A DNA stretch of 64,000 bases from AP-15 sp963747735. Lineage in GTDB: Bacteria > Pseudomonadota > Alphaproteobacteria > ATCC43930 > CGMCC-115725. This document shows positions 1 through 11,300 of this stretch, in pieces. The first letter of the stretch is position 1, and every line of letters starts with the position of its first letter. The translations under genes and the position numbers were made by a program. The notes beneath the pieces are model-generated. The model made no database searches, had not been told where the DNA came from, and was given only the letters and a program-made list of their open reading frames with translations. Location of the stretch: NCBI GenBank assembly GCA_963747735.1, contig CAVVGE010000005.1:124001-188000 (forward strand), in the 5' to 3' direction.

Positions 1-841
1 GATAAAATTTACGCAACAGCTCGCGGTCATAGGTTAGACGGTCGGGATCATAGGTATCGCTGGTCGACAAAAACCGATACCAACGGCTTTCCTTGGTGTC
101 GATGACACCGCGCAGCTTGCCCTCGCTAAATTCGTGGTTGCCGACAAAATTGACGCTGCGGACGCCGGTGAAAGGGCCCTCGTTGATTTCGAAGACGAGA
201 TCGACCCGGTTTTCCGAAAGCTGGATGACTTTCGGCTCGACAGTGGCGCCAAACCGGCCGTGGCGCCGGTAGAGATCGAGAATGCGCTTGACGTCGTTCT
301 GGACGCGGGTGCGGGTATAGACGACGCGCGGGCGCAGCTGGATTTCGGCGTTCAGATCCTTGTCGTTGAGCTTGCTGTTACCCTCGAACGCGATGCGATT
401 GATAATCGGGTTCTCGACCACCTTGACGACCAGCGTGTTGCCGACCCGGCTGAGCTTGACATCGGCAAAGAGGCCGGTAGCGAACAGCGATTTCAGCGAA
501 TTGTCGACCTGCTGCGCATCCCATGGGTCGCCGGTCTGGATCAAGAGATAGGAGCGGACCGTCTCGGGCTCTATGCGCTGGGTCCCCTCGACGCGTATGT
601 CGGTGACGACACCCTCGGCCGGGCGGGGCGCGGCGGTGCCGGGCTTCGCCGCCGATCCGGGCTTCGCCGCCGATCCTGAATTCGCCGCCGATCCGGAACT
701 CGCTGTTGCGCTGTCCGGCCGTGCCAAAGCCGGTGGCTGGGTTGCGGCGGACGCGGTCGTGCGCTGCGCCGGCGCGGCCGCAGCGGCGGCAGTGATGCCG
801 GCGACCGCCCACAGGACGGAACTCCAACTGATGCGACGCAA
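1..841 (-). CDS. bamA: Outer membrane protein assembly factor BamA, N-terminal part (cut by window edge)
   Basis: Central subunit of the BAM complex, which folds beta-barrel proteins into the outer membrane. The readable 280 codons begin with a TTG at 841, the only start after the rseP stop in this frame, preceded by a G-rich SD-like stretch. A signal peptide covers residues 1 to about 25. A low-complexity linker (about 26-77) holds four near-repeats of GSAAKP. POTRA domains follow from about residue 78 (VVTDIRVEGTQRIEPETV, then ENPIINRIAFEGN and EGPFTGVRSVNFVGNHEFSE). The barrel lies beyond the window. It directly follows rseP in the same frame and strand, a conserved alphaproteobacterial order. 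The linker repeat is unusual; the family call is firm. Confidence 0.93.
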   Translation of the reverse strand, partial: MRRISWSSVLWAVAGITAAAAAAPAQRTTASAATQPPALARPDSATASSGSAANSGSAAKPGSAAKPGTAAPRPAEGVVTDIRVEGTQRIEPETVRSYLLIQTGDPWDAQQVDNSLKSLFATGLFADVKLSRVGNTLVVKVVENPIINRIAFEGNSKLNDKDLNAEIQLRPRVVYTRTRVQNDVKRILDLYRRHGRFGATVEPKVIQLSENRVDLVFEINEGPFTGVRSVNFVGNHEFSEGKLRGVIDTKESRWYRFLSTSDTYDPDRLTYDRELLRKFY

Positions 842-889
842 ACTGCCCCCACCCCGGCTCGAACTTCGCCCCCCGAACCGGCGATCGCG

Positions 890-2047
890 TCAGGTCACGA
901 GGCCTTTCAGCCAACTCCAGACCCCGAGATGGACGAGATCGTTTCTGGTGGCAAAGACCATCAAGGTGAGCACCAACGCGAGCCCGATGCGAAAGCCGTA
1001 TTCCTGGGCACGCGGACCCAGCGGCTTCCCGCGAAGCGCTTCGGCGGCATAGAACAGCAGGTGCCCGCCGTCAAGGACTGGAACGGGAAACAGGTTGATC
1101 AACCCCAGATTGATCGAAAGCACCGCCATGAACCACAGCACCGCAACCACGCCGCCCTCGGCCACGTCACCCGACATTTGCGCGATACGCAACGGTCCGC
1201 CGAGCTCGTCGGTGCTGCGCATGCCGATGACGATCTGCCACATCGCCTTGAGGGTTGCGACCGACAGGCTCCAGGTCTCGTTAGCCGCCTGCACGACAGC
1301 GGTTGCCGGGTCGCGCTTGACATAATCCATGCCGCGGTGGGCGATGCCAAGGAGGCCGATTTCGTAGCGATTGCCAAATCGGTCGGTGAGCTCGCTACGC
1401 TTCGGCGTCACATGCAACGTCAGATCGCCGCCGCCGCGCCGAACCACAATCGTCATCGGCGTCGCTGGATTGAGGCGGACGATTTGCTGAACGTCCTCAA
1501 AGCGCTGGACCGTTTTGCCGTCGATCTGCGCGATTACATCGCCCGGCCGCATGCCGGCCTGCTCGGCAGCGCTTCCCGATTGCACCTGGCCGATCTCGGG
1601 CGGCGTGAAAGGCTGCCCGTAGGTGGCGAACAAAATCGCCAAGACGGCAACGGCAAAAACAAAATTCGCCGCCGGGCCGGCGGCGACGATCGCCGCCCGC
1701 TGGCCGAGCCGTTTGCCATGGAACGAGACGGCGCGCTCGGCCGGTGCGAGATCGGCGAAACCGACCGCCGGCAAGCCCGAGGCCGGGTCGCCGTCGCCAA
1801 ACATCTTGACGTAGCCGCCGAGCGGGATAGCGCTGAATTTCCAGCGCGTTCCAGCGCGGTCGCGGCGTCCGAACAGCTCGGGACCAAAGCCGATCGAAAA
1901 CACATCGACCCGCACCCTGTTCCAGCGCGCGACGATGTAGTGGCCGAACTCATGCACAAAAACCAGCACGGTCAGGATGATCAAAAACCATCCGCCATAT
2001 TGCAGCGCGCCGTGGCCCAGGGCTTCGAGGGACGATAGATGGATCAT
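890..2047 (-). CDS. rseP: Site-2 membrane metalloprotease RseP (M50)
   Basis: Inner-membrane zinc protease that performs the second cut of anti-sigma factors during envelope stress and clears leftover signal peptides. The 385-residue product has the HEFGH zinc motif at residues 32-36 in the first membrane segment, one periplasmic PDZ domain (around IGQVQSGSAAEQAGMRPGDV) and the second active-site motif PVPVLDGGH near residue 320 between C-terminal membrane segments. I chose the ATG at 2047 because it overlaps the dxr stop as ATGA. A longer frame upstream lies inside dxr. The stop at 890 lies 48 bases before the bamA start. Length and motifs are normal. Confidence 0.96.
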   Translation of the reverse strand: MIHLSSLEALGHGALQYGGWFLIILTVLVFVHEFGHYIVARWNRVRVDVFSIGFGPELFGRRDRAGTRWKFSAIPLGGYVKMFGDGDPASGLPAVGFADLAPAERAVSFHGKRLGQRAAIVAAGPAANFVFAVAVLAILFATYGQPFTPPEIGQVQSGSAAEQAGMRPGDVIAQIDGKTVQRFEDVQQIVRLNPATPMTIVVRRGGGDLTLHVTPKRSELTDRFGNRYEIGLLGIAHRGMDYVKRDPATAVVQAANETWSLSVATLKAMWQIVIGMRSTDELGGPLRIAQMSGDVAEGGVVAVLWFMAVLSINLGLINLFPVPVLDGGHLLFYAAEALRGKPLGPRAQEYGFRIGLALVLTLMVFATRNDLVHLGVWSWLKGLVT

Positions 2048-3231
2048 GCCGGCTCCGTTGGCGCGAAAGCGTGTGCCGGCGCAAAACCGGCGCAAAATTC
2101 GCCGGCTACCCGGCGCGCTGTTTTATCGAAATTGTAGACGTCTTCGAGAGAATCAAGCGGGCCCGTGGGGACCGCGGCGAGCGTGCGCTCGACCGTCTCG
2201 GCGATGTCGAGAAAGCCGATCCGGTGCTCCAGAAAGGCGTAGACCGCCGTCTCGTTGGCGGCGTTCAGCACCGTGGGCGCGCCGCCGCCCGCCAACAGCG
2301 CTTCTCGCGCTACCCGCAACGCCGGAAACCGAGCCGCATCAGGCGGCTCGAATGTCAGACGCGCCACCGCCGCGAGATCGAGACGTTTGGTCGGTGCGGC
2401 AATCCGCTCCGGCCAGGCCAGCGCATAGGCGATCGGGGTGCGCATGTCGGGTGAGCCGAGCTGGGCCAGCACCGAGCCGTCGCAATAGCTCACCAGGCTG
2501 TGGACCACCGATTGCGGATGCACGACGATGTCGATGCGATCCGACGACATTCCAAACAGATGGTGGGCCTCGATCACCTCGAGCCCCTTGTTCATCAGCG
2601 TCGCCGAATCGACCGAAATCTTTGCCCCCATGCTCCAATTCGGATGAGCGACGGCTTGCTCGGGCGTGGCCTCTTTCATCTCCTCGATCGTTCGCTCGCG
2701 AAACGGGCCGCCGCTGCAGGTCAGCGTGATCTTTTCGATACTTTCAGCCCGTTCGAAGTCGAAGCACTGCCAGATCGCATTATGCTCGCTATCCACCGGC
2801 AACAGGGTGGCGCCGCAGCGCGCGACCTCGTGCATCACCAGCTTGCCGGCGCAGACAAGCACCTCCTTGTTGGCAAACCCGACGATCGCGCCGCGCCGGA
2901 TCGCCGCCAACGTGGGCGTGAGCCCGGCTGCCCCGACAATCCCCGCCATCACCACATCGGCCGGCCGTTGCGCTGCTTCGATCAGCGCTGCGGCACCGCA
3001 CGCCGTTTCAATTCCGCTGCCCGCCAGCGCGGCTTTCAGCGCTGCGTAATGGGCCGGGTCGGCGATCGCGGCAAAGCGCGCCCGCACCGCGCGCGCTTGC
3101 TCGGCGAGACGCGCCGCGTTGCGGTTTGCGGTTAGCGCTTCGACCGAAAAGGCCTCGGGGTTGCGTTGCACGAGATCGACGGTGCTTCGCCCGATCGAGC
3201 CGGTCGAGCCCAAAATAGTGACCCGTCGCAT
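2044..3231 (-). CDS. dxr: 1-deoxy-D-xylulose 5-phosphate reductoisomerase
   Basis: Second enzyme of the MEP isoprenoid pathway: it rearranges and reduces DXP to MEP with NADPH and a divalent metal in the cytosol. The 395-residue product opens with the dinucleotide-binding motif TILGSTGSIGRS and carries the family stretches GFANKEVLVCAG, PVDSEHNAIWQC, CSGGPF and HPNWSMGAKISVDSATLMNKGLE, which contribute metal and substrate ligands. The ATG at 3231 places the Rossmann motif at residues 7-13 as expected. An in-frame GTG at 3291 would overlap cdsA and add 20 unconserved residues. It overlaps rseP by four bases, so the two are probably translationally coupled. Confidence 0.97.
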   Translation of the reverse strand: MRRVTILGSTGSIGRSTVDLVQRNPEAFSVEALTANRNAARLAEQARAVRARFAAIADPAHYAALKAALAGSGIETACGAAALIEAAQRPADVVMAGIVGAAGLTPTLAAIRRGAIVGFANKEVLVCAGKLVMHEVARCGATLLPVDSEHNAIWQCFDFERAESIEKITLTCSGGPFRERTIEEMKEATPEQAVAHPNWSMGAKISVDSATLMNKGLEVIEAHHLFGMSSDRIDIVVHPQSVVHSLVSYCDGSVLAQLGSPDMRTPIAYALAWPERIAAPTKRLDLAAVARLTFEPPDAARFPALRVAREALLAGGGAPTVLNAANETAVYAFLEHRIGFLDIAETVERTLAAVPTGPLDSLEDVYNFDKTARRVAGEFCAGFAPAHAFAPTEPA

Positions 3232-4089
3232 GCGATCGCTCCGGTTCCTGGCGCCGGCGGGACGGGCGCCTTCGGGCAGGCTCAGCGCCACGTCAGGATG
3301 CTGCTTCCGCCGATCAGGGTCAACAGCGCAACCGTTGGCACCACGGCGAGGAGGCCATCAAGACGATCGAGGAGCCCGCCATGCCCCGGGATGAGCCCGC
3401 TCGAATCCTTCACGCCAAACCTGCGTTTCGCCAACAACTCGGCAAGATCGCCCAATTGCTCAACGACGGCAAGAGCGGCGCTGAGCAGGATCAACCACCG
3501 CGCCGGTGAGATCGCCAAGGTGACAGCCGTGGCCCCTCCGGCCAAAGCCGCGCAAAGGGTGCCGCCAAAAAATCCGGTCCAGGTCTTGCGCGGACTCCAA
3601 CGCGGCGCCAAGCGTGGGCCGCCGAGCGCACGGCCAAAAACATAGGCGCCGATGTCGGTCGCCCAGACGATCGCCAGCACCCAGAGGAGGACCGCCCGCC
3701 CGCCCCTCGGCGCGCCGGCGAGCCACAGCAGAGACACACAAGGAAGCGCGACCCAAAGCACGCCGAGCGCCACCCAAGCCGGCTCGACACCGGCTTCGCG
3801 CCGTGCCGCCCCAAGCGCAATGCCGGCGCCGAGAACAGCGGCAGCAACGGCGGCTCCAGCGGTGGCCAGCGAGGCGACCGCCACGGCCGTCACAACCGTG
3901 CCAACGAGCACAACGCCGATCGGCGCGGCGATCGGGCCGGACCGCCGGCGGCGGCACAGCCGGCTCCACTCCCAGGCCATTATCGCACCGGCCAAAGCGG
4001 TCAGCAACGGCAGCCAGGGGGAGCCAAACCAGATCGCGGCGATCGGCAGCGGCGCCAACACCAGCCCGGAGAAAAGCCGCTGCCACGCC

Positions 4090-4841
<752 letters not shown>

Positions 4842-4842
<1 letters not shown>

Positions 4843-5402
4843 CAGACTTGCAGGATCTCCCGATCCTTTTGTGCCAAAGTCTCATCGATGCGCCCGATGA
4901 AATCATCGGTCAGGTGCTGAATATCGTGCTGCAGCTTGCGCTGCTGGTCTTGCGCGATGGCCCCGTCCTTCTCCTGTCGGCGCAACCCTTCGATCCCGTC
5001 GCGGCGGACGTTGCGCACCGCCACTCGGGCCTGCTCGGCATAGCGGGCCGAGACCTTGGTCAGCTCGCGGCGCCGCTCTTCGTTGAGGTCGGGGATCGGC
5101 ACACGGATCACCTGTCCCTCGGTCTGTGGGTTAAGGCCCAGCCCAGATTCGCGAATCGCCCGGTCGACCGCCTTGACCATGGTGCGATCCCAGACTTGCA
5201 CCGTGATCATGCGGGGCTCCGGCACGCCGACAGTTGCAAGCTGGCTCAACGGCATGGTGCCGCCATAGGCGGCGACGGAGACCGGCTCGAGCAGGCTTGC
5301 CGAGGCCCGCCCAGTCCGCAACCCGCCCAATTCCTTGCGCAGCACATCGAGAGCGCCGTCCATGCGGCGGCGCAAATCCTGCAGCAGCGCTTCTTCCTGC
5401 AT
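4842..5402 (-). CDS. frr: Ribosome recycling factor
   Basis: Splits post-termination ribosomes together with EF-G. The 186-residue protein has the expected two-domain pattern: N-terminal helix (LLQDLRRRMDGALDVLRKE), the conserved LRTGRASASLLEPVSVAAYGG, the small beta domain (GVPEPRMITVQVWDRTMV) and the C-terminal helical stretch ending RDGIEGLRRQEKDG...DRE. Start is the ATG at 5402. The open frame extends upstream only by overlapping pyrH out of frame. It lies 34 bases downstream of pyrH and overlaps uppS by one base. Confidence 0.96.
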
Positions 5403-5436
5403 GATATCCTCCCGGCTCGCTCGGCATCCTGACCAT

Positions 5437-6162
5437 CTAGGCTGGCTCGTCGATAATCGTATAACGCCCACGGCCGCGCACCACCGCCGCGAACCCGCCG
5501 CTCTCGAATATCGAGAAGACAAGGATCGGAATCCGGTTTTCGCGCGCCAGCGACACCGCGGCCGCGTCCATGACCCGCAGATCGCGCGAGAGCACCTCGA
5601 GATAGTCGAGGCGCTCGAAGCGCGCCGCACCCGGCACCCGGTCGGGGTCGGCGTCGTAGACCCCGTCGACCTTGGTCGCCTTTAGCAGCGCCGCGCAGCC
5701 CATCTCCGAGGCGCGCAGCGCCGCTGCCGTATCGGTGGTGAAGAACGGGTTGCCGGTGCCGGCAGCAAAGATCACGACCCGCTTTTTTTCGAGATGACGC
5801 AAGGCGCGGCGGCGAATATAGGGTTCGCAGATCGCTTGCATCGAAATCGCCGACTGCACCCGCGTCGTCACGCCGCGCTGTTCGAGCTCGCTTTGCATCG
5901 CGAGCGAATTAATCACGGTCGCCAGCATCCCCATGTAATCGGCCGAGGCGCGCTCCATGCCGGCCGCTGCGCCCGAGACCCCGCGAAAGATGTTGCCGCC
6001 GCCGATCACCAGGCAAAGCTCGACACCGAGCGCGTGCACTGTCTGAATCTCGTCGGCGATATGAGCGATCATGGCCGGATCGAACCCATAGTCGCGCGCG
6101 CCCATCAGCGCCTCGCCCGACACCTTCAGCAACACGCGTCGATATTTGAGATCGGCCGCCAT
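5437..6162 (-). CDS. pyrH: UMP kinase
   Basis: Phosphorylates UMP to UDP, feeding all pyrimidine nucleotides; the bacterial enzyme is hexameric and allosterically controlled. The 241-residue protein belongs to the amino-acid-kinase fold: RVLLKVSGEALMG at the N-terminus, LVIGGGNIFRGVSGA for nucleotide binding, then FAAGTGNPFFTTDTAAALRA and KATKVDGVYDADP. Start ATG at 6162. It lies between tsf and frr, the near-universal bacterial order, with 113 non-coding bases to tsf. Confidence 0.97.
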   Translation of the reverse strand: MAADLKYRRVLLKVSGEALMGARDYGFDPAMIAHIADEIQTVHALGVELCLVIGGGNIFRGVSGAAAGMERASADYMGMLATVINSLAMQSELEQRGVTTRVQSAISMQAICEPYIRRRALRHLEKKRVVIFAAGTGNPFFTTDTAAALRASEMGCAALLKATKVDGVYDADPDRVPGAARFERLDYLEVLSRDLRVMDAAAVSLARENRIPILVFSIFESGGFAAVVRGRGRYTIIDEPA

Positions 6163-6275
6163 CGGCCTATGCTCTTCCGCCTAGCCGCACCCGCGCCCGT
6201 CTCGCAGGGCAATGTAGAATACATCAAGACAGGCGGCGGCGTCGCCTATTACCCGCAGCCTGCGCCGCCGGCGGA

Positions 6276-7205
6276 TCAGTGCTTCAGCTGGGCGGCGACC
6301 TCGGCCGCGAAATCGGTGCGCTGGCGCTCGATGCCTTCGCCGAGCGCGAACCTGGCGAAACCGGTCACCTGGATCGGGGCACCGGCTTCTTTCGCCGCCT
6401 CTTCGACTACCTTTGCAATCTTGGTCTCCTGGTCGACGACAAAAATCTGCTCGAGCAGCACCACCTCCTCGTAGAATTTACGCAGCCGGCCGTCGACCAT
6501 CCGTTCAACGATGCCCTCGGCCTTGCCGCTGGCGCGTGCTTGCTCGCGCAGCACCGCGCGCTCGCGGTCGAGCGCCTCTGCCGGCACCGACGAGATGTCG
6601 AGATAAAGCGGGCTCGCCGCTGCGACATGCATCGCCAGCTGCTTGCCGAGCGCGGCCAGATGCTCGGTTGAGGCGGCCGAGGCCAGCGCCACGATAACTC
6701 CGATCTTGCCGATGCCCGGACCCAGCGCATTATGCACATAGGAGGCGACCAGCCCCTGATCGACCGCGAGCCTCTTTACTCGCCGCAATACAAGGTTTTC
6801 GCCGATCGTCGCGATCAACTGGGTAAGCTCCTCTTCGACATTCCGGCCGGTTCCCGGATACGCCGTCCGAAGCAGCGATTCGAGCTCGCCACCGCCATCG
6901 ACCGCGAGCCCGCTTACAGCTCGAACAAACGCCTGAAAGTCTTTGTTCCGGGCGACAAAATCAGTCTCCGAGTTGACTTCGACAACGGCTCCGCCCGGCC
7001 CCTTTGTGGTGACCCCGATCAATCCATCGGCGGCGACGCGCCCGGCCTTCTTCGCGGCTGCGGCCAAGCCTTTTTTGCGCAGCCAATCGACGGCGCCTTC
7101 GAGGTCGCCCTTGGTGTCGTCGAGCGCCCGCTTGCAATCCATCATGCCGGCGCCGGTCCGCTCGCGCAGCTCCTTGACCAGCGTCGCGGTCACCACCTCG
7201 ACCAT
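6276..7205 (-). CDS. tsf: Elongation factor Ts
   Basis: Guanine-nucleotide exchange factor for EF-Tu. The 309-residue protein starts with the UBA-like N-terminal domain containing the signature LRERTGAGMMDCKRAL, followed by NSETDFVARN, the core signature that inserts into EF-Tu, and the two core subdomains. The helical insertion and the C-terminal module (DPQT-type DQETKIAKVVEEAAKEAG) are present. ATG start at 7205. It follows rpsB by 42 bases and is presumably cotranscribed with it. Confidence 0.97.
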   Translation of the reverse strand: MVEVVTATLVKELRERTGAGMMDCKRALDDTKGDLEGAVDWLRKKGLAAAAKKAGRVAADGLIGVTTKGPGGAVVEVNSETDFVARNKDFQAFVRAVSGLAVDGGGELESLLRTAYPGTGRNVEEELTQLIATIGENLVLRRVKRLAVDQGLVASYVHNALGPGIGKIGVIVALASAASTEHLAALGKQLAMHVAAASPLYLDISSVPAEALDRERAVLREQARASGKAEGIVERMVDGRLRKFYEEVVLLEQIFVVDQETKIAKVVEEAAKEAGAPIQVTGFARFALGEGIERQRTDFAAEVAAQLKH

Positions 7206-7247
7206 ACCGCAGTCCTTCCGTGGAAATCCTTGCCGATCACCGACAGA

Positions 7248-8099
7248 TCAAGCATTTGCCGCAGCGGCCGTCGCTTCGGCGGCGGCCAACCCGGCGCCGT
7301 CGATCTCACCTTGCTCGGCGGCGTCCGACGGCTGATCCTCGACCAGCACATCGGGGAGAATCTCGGCGGCCGGCTCGGCGCGCGCGCCAATATCGACCCC
7401 GGAAGCGGCGAGCTCGGCCTGCAACCCGTCGAGAACTGCTGCCGACACCAAATCACAATAGAGATGGATCGCGCGCATCGCGTCGTCATTGCCGGGTATC
7501 GGGTAGGCGATCCCGTCTGGCGACGAGTTCGAATCGAGAATCGCCACAACCGGGAGCCGCAGGGTGTTGGCCTCGGCGACCGCGATCGCCTCCTTGTTAG
7601 TGTCGATGACGAAGAGGATGTCCGGCAGGCCACCCATCTCCTTGATCCCGCCCAATGCGCGTTCGAGCTTGTCGCGACGCCGGGTCAGCTCCAGAAGCTC
7701 ACGCTTGGTCAGCCCGCTCTCCTCCTGCGAAAGCCGCTCCTCGACCTCGCGCAATCGGCGGATCGACAGCGATATTGTCTTAAAATTGGTCAGCATCCCG
7801 CCGAGCCAGCGGTGGTTGACATAATATTGGCCGCAGCGCTTGGCGGCTTCGGCGACCGGCTCCTGCGCCTGCCGCTTGGTGCCGACCAGCAGGACGCGCC
7901 CGCCGCCGGCGACCACATCGCGGACAGCCTGCAAGCCCTGGTGCAGCATCGGCAGCGATTGCTCGAGATCGATGATGTGGATCCCGTTGCGCTCGCCGAA
8001 AATGTACGGCGACATCTTCGGGTTCCAGCGCCGCGTGTGGTGGCCGAAATGCATTCCGGCCTCGAGCAGCTGGCGTAAGGTGAAAGTCGGCATTGCCAT
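7248..8099 (-). CDS. rpsB: 30S ribosomal protein S2
   Basis: Small-subunit ribosomal protein. The 283-residue protein contains the S2 signatures LLEAGMHFGHHTRRWNPKM and PDILFVIDTNKEAIAVAEA, plus HRWLGGMLTNFKTI. It carries a C-terminal acidic, alanine-rich tail of about 45 residues beyond the E. coli length, which is common in alphaproteobacteria. ATG at 8099 is preceded by an AAAAGGAAA purine stretch as ribosome binding site. It is first in the rpsB-tsf-pyrH-frr run, with a 215-base upstream gap from dnaE. Confidence 0.97.
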   Translation of the reverse strand: MAMPTFTLRQLLEAGMHFGHHTRRWNPKMSPYIFGERNGIHIIDLEQSLPMLHQGLQAVRDVVAGGGRVLLVGTKRQAQEPVAEAAKRCGQYYVNHRWLGGMLTNFKTISLSIRRLREVEERLSQEESGLTKRELLELTRRRDKLERALGGIKEMGGLPDILFVIDTNKEAIAVAEANTLRLPVVAILDSNSSPDGIAYPIPGNDDAMRAIHLYCDLVSAAVLDGLQAELAASGVDIGARAEPAAEILPDVLVEDQPSDAAEQGEIDGAGLAAAEATAAAANA

Positions 8100-8226
8100 C
8101 GGGGTTTCCTTTTCCGGTTGGGCCGCCGCAGGAGAAATCGAAGCCCCGCGTGAGCGGGCGCCCCGACACCGGAGCGGCCACCCGAACCGGAAGACCGCAA
8201 CCCTGCGTGAGGTTTTAGACGGCGGT

Positions 8227-8255
8227 TACTTACGGCGCCGCGGCTGGGTTGACAA
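8227..8255 (-). promoter_or_regulatory. Candidate promoter for rpsB-tsf
   Basis: On the minus strand TTGTCA (8255-8250) and TAAGTA (8232-8227) are separated by 17 bases, and a leader of about 120 bases follows before rpsB. This is the only promoter-like pair I noticed in the dnaE-rpsB gap. The -10 element is weak. Confidence 0.35.
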
Positions 8256-8314
8256 GCCCGGAGCGCCGTCGAAAAGGTAATCCTGCAACTTGATTCGGCC
8301 GGGGCCGTCTCGGC

Positions 8315-11300
8315 TCAGAGATCGTGGATGTCGAGGATCCCGGGCAAAGATTTGAGCGCGGCGCGGAATTGCGGATCGACACGGAAGGTGCCCGGGATCG
8401 CGATCTCGACTTCCGTTTCCGGCAGGTCGAGCACGATCGCGACGCGGCCACGCCCGCCCAGCCCGCGCTCGATCACGCCCTTCAGGTGGCTCAACACCTC
8501 GATCTCGCCGACAAAAACCTTGAGGCCCGCCGCAGCATGGCTGACCACTTCGTCGAGCGGCTCGAATTTTTGCGCAGTCAGGCGCAGGCTGTCTTCTTCG
8601 CTCGACACATCGACGGTCACGGCCAGCGGCTGGCCGGTATCGAGCAACGCCCGCGCCTCTCGCAATGTTTCGGCGAACAGTGTCACCTCGAAAACTCCGC
8701 TCGGGTCGGACATCTGGACAAAAGCGAACCGGTTGCCGCGCGCCGAGGTGCGCTCCTTGCGGCTAACGACGATCCCCGCGAGCCTGAACCGGCTGCTGCC
8801 GTTTGCCGACAGCACCGACGCCAGATCGGCCGAGCGCACGATCCCGGCGCGTTCGAGGCTCCTGCCGTAAGCGTCGAGCGGATGGCTCGACAAATAGAAC
8901 CCGATCGCGGCGAATTCGTGCTGCAATTTTTCGACTGCCGGCCAATCGGCGACCGGCGGCGATGACGGGCGCGGCGCAAAATTCGGGTCGATGGTGCCGA
9001 ACAGGTTTTCCTGCCGGCTCTCCCGCTCCTCGGCGGCGCGGCTCGCTTGGCGGAGCAGCGTTTCGGCGGCGGCAATTGTCTGCGCCCGGTTGGAGTCGAG
9101 CGGGTCGAACGCCCCGGCCTTGGCCAGGCTCTCATATTGCCGGCGGTTGAAGCTTTTCGGATCGAGCCGCCGGGCAAAATCGCCGAGGGTGCGGTACGGG
9201 CCGTTGCGCTCGCGCTCCTGCACCAGCACGCGCATCGCCTCCTCGCCGACGCCCTTGACCGCGGCCAGCGCATAGCGGATTGCGGGCCTGCCGGTTCCGG
9301 CGTCGGTCTCGACCGAGAAGCCGGGCTGCGAGCGATTGATGTCGGGCGGCATGAGCCGGATGCCGAGCCGGTTCAGCTCCTGGCGGAAATGGGCAAGCTT
9401 GTCGGTATTGCCCAGCTCCAAGGTCATCGACGCAGCCATGAGCTCGACCGGGTGGTTCGCCTTCAGATAAGCGGTCTGGTAGGTGATCAAGGCATAGGCT
9501 GCGGCGTGCGGCTTGTTGAAGCCGTAGCCGGCGAATTTGGCCATCTGGTCGAAAATCAGCTCGGCCAGTCTGCGCTCGGTCCCGCGCGCCATGGCGCCGT
9601 CGCAAAACAGCTGACGCTGCGCCTCCATCTCGGCCGCGATCTTCTTGCCCATCGCGCGCCGCAGCAGGTCTGCGCTGCCGAGGGTAAAGCCAGCCAGCAC
9701 CTGGGCGATCTGCATGACCTGCTCCTGGTAGGTCATGACCCCGTAGGTTTCCTTCAGAATGGGCTCGAGCGCCGGGTGCAGGTAGTCGGGCGCCTCCTCG
9801 CCATGCTTGACCGCGATGTAGCGCGGAATGTTCTCCATCGGTCCGGGGCGGTAGAGCGCGTTGGCGGCGACGATATCCTCAAAACGGTCGGGGCGCAGCC
9901 GCCGCAGCATGTCGCGCACCCCGGCGCCTTCCACTTGAAACACCCCGGCCGTGTCGCCGCGGCTCAGGAGCTCGAATGTCGGTCGGTCATCGAGCGGCAA
10001 ATTGGCGAGATCAAGCACCACCCCGCGTGCCTTGAGCAGGTCGAGGCAGCGGGCCAGCACCGTCAGCGTCTTAAGCCCGAGGAAATCGAATTTGACGAGG
10101 CCGGCGAGCTCGACCCACTTCATGTTGAACTGGGTCACCGGCATGTCCGAGCGCGGGTCGCGGTAGAGCGGCACGAGCTCGGCCAGCGGCCGGTCGCCGA
10201 TCACGACACCCGCGGCATGGGTCGAGGCGTGGCGATAGAGCCCTTCGAGCTTCAGCGCGATCTCGATCAGCCGCGCCACACGCTCGTCACCGTCGCGCTG
10301 CTGCTGCAAGGCGGGCTCGCCGGCGATCGCGCGTTCGAGGCTGACGGGATGAGCCGGGTTGTTCGGCACCAGCTTGCACAGCCGGTCGACCTGGCCGTAG
10401 GGCATGGCCAACACCCGGCCGACATCGCGCAACACGGCACGCGCCTGCAACGTGCCGAAAGTGATGATCTGGGCGACCCGGTCGCGGCCGTATTTCTGCT
10501 GGACATAGCGGATCACCTCGTCGCGCCGGTCCTGGCAGAAATCGATGTCGAAATCCGGCATCGACACCCGCTCGGGGTTCAAAAACCGCTCGAACAACAG
10601 GCCAAAGCGCAGCGGGTCGAGATCGGTGATGGTCAGGGCCCAGGCCACGACCGAGCCGGCGCCGGAGCCGCGCCCCGGCCCGACCGGGATGCCCTCGCGT
10701 TTGGCCCATTGAATAAAGTCGGCAACGATCAGGAAATAGCCGGCAAAGCCCATCTGGATGATGGTTGCGAGCTCGAATTCGAGCCGCTCGCGATAAGGCC
10801 GGGCCTCACCCTCGCCGACGCCCTGGGCGGCGAGGCGCGTCGCCAGCCCAGCCGACGCGGCGCGGCGCAGGTCCGCTTCCTCGCTTTCGCCTGCGGTCGT
10901 GGGAAAAGTCGGCAGGATCGGCTGGCGCGGCTGCGGGATAAAAGCGCAGCGCCGGGCGATGACGAGGGTGTTGTCGCAGGCCTCGGGCAGATCGGCAAAG
11001 ACCTCGCGCATCTCCCCCGCCGGCCGAAAATAATGGCTCGGCGTCAGGCGCTTGCGATCGGTGTCGGCGACCACCGTGCTTTGGGCGATGCACAACAGCG
11101 CATCATGCGCGTCGTAGAAGTCGCGGTCGGGAAAATAAGCGTCATTGGTGGCGACGAGCGGCAGCCCGTGACGATAGGCGAGATCGACCAGGCCGGGCTC
11201 GCTGCGCTCTTCCTGCGGCTCGCCATGGCGCGTCAGCTCGAGATAAAGCCGGCCGGGAAACGCGGCAGAGAGCTCGCCGAGCGCCGCCTCGGCGGCATCG

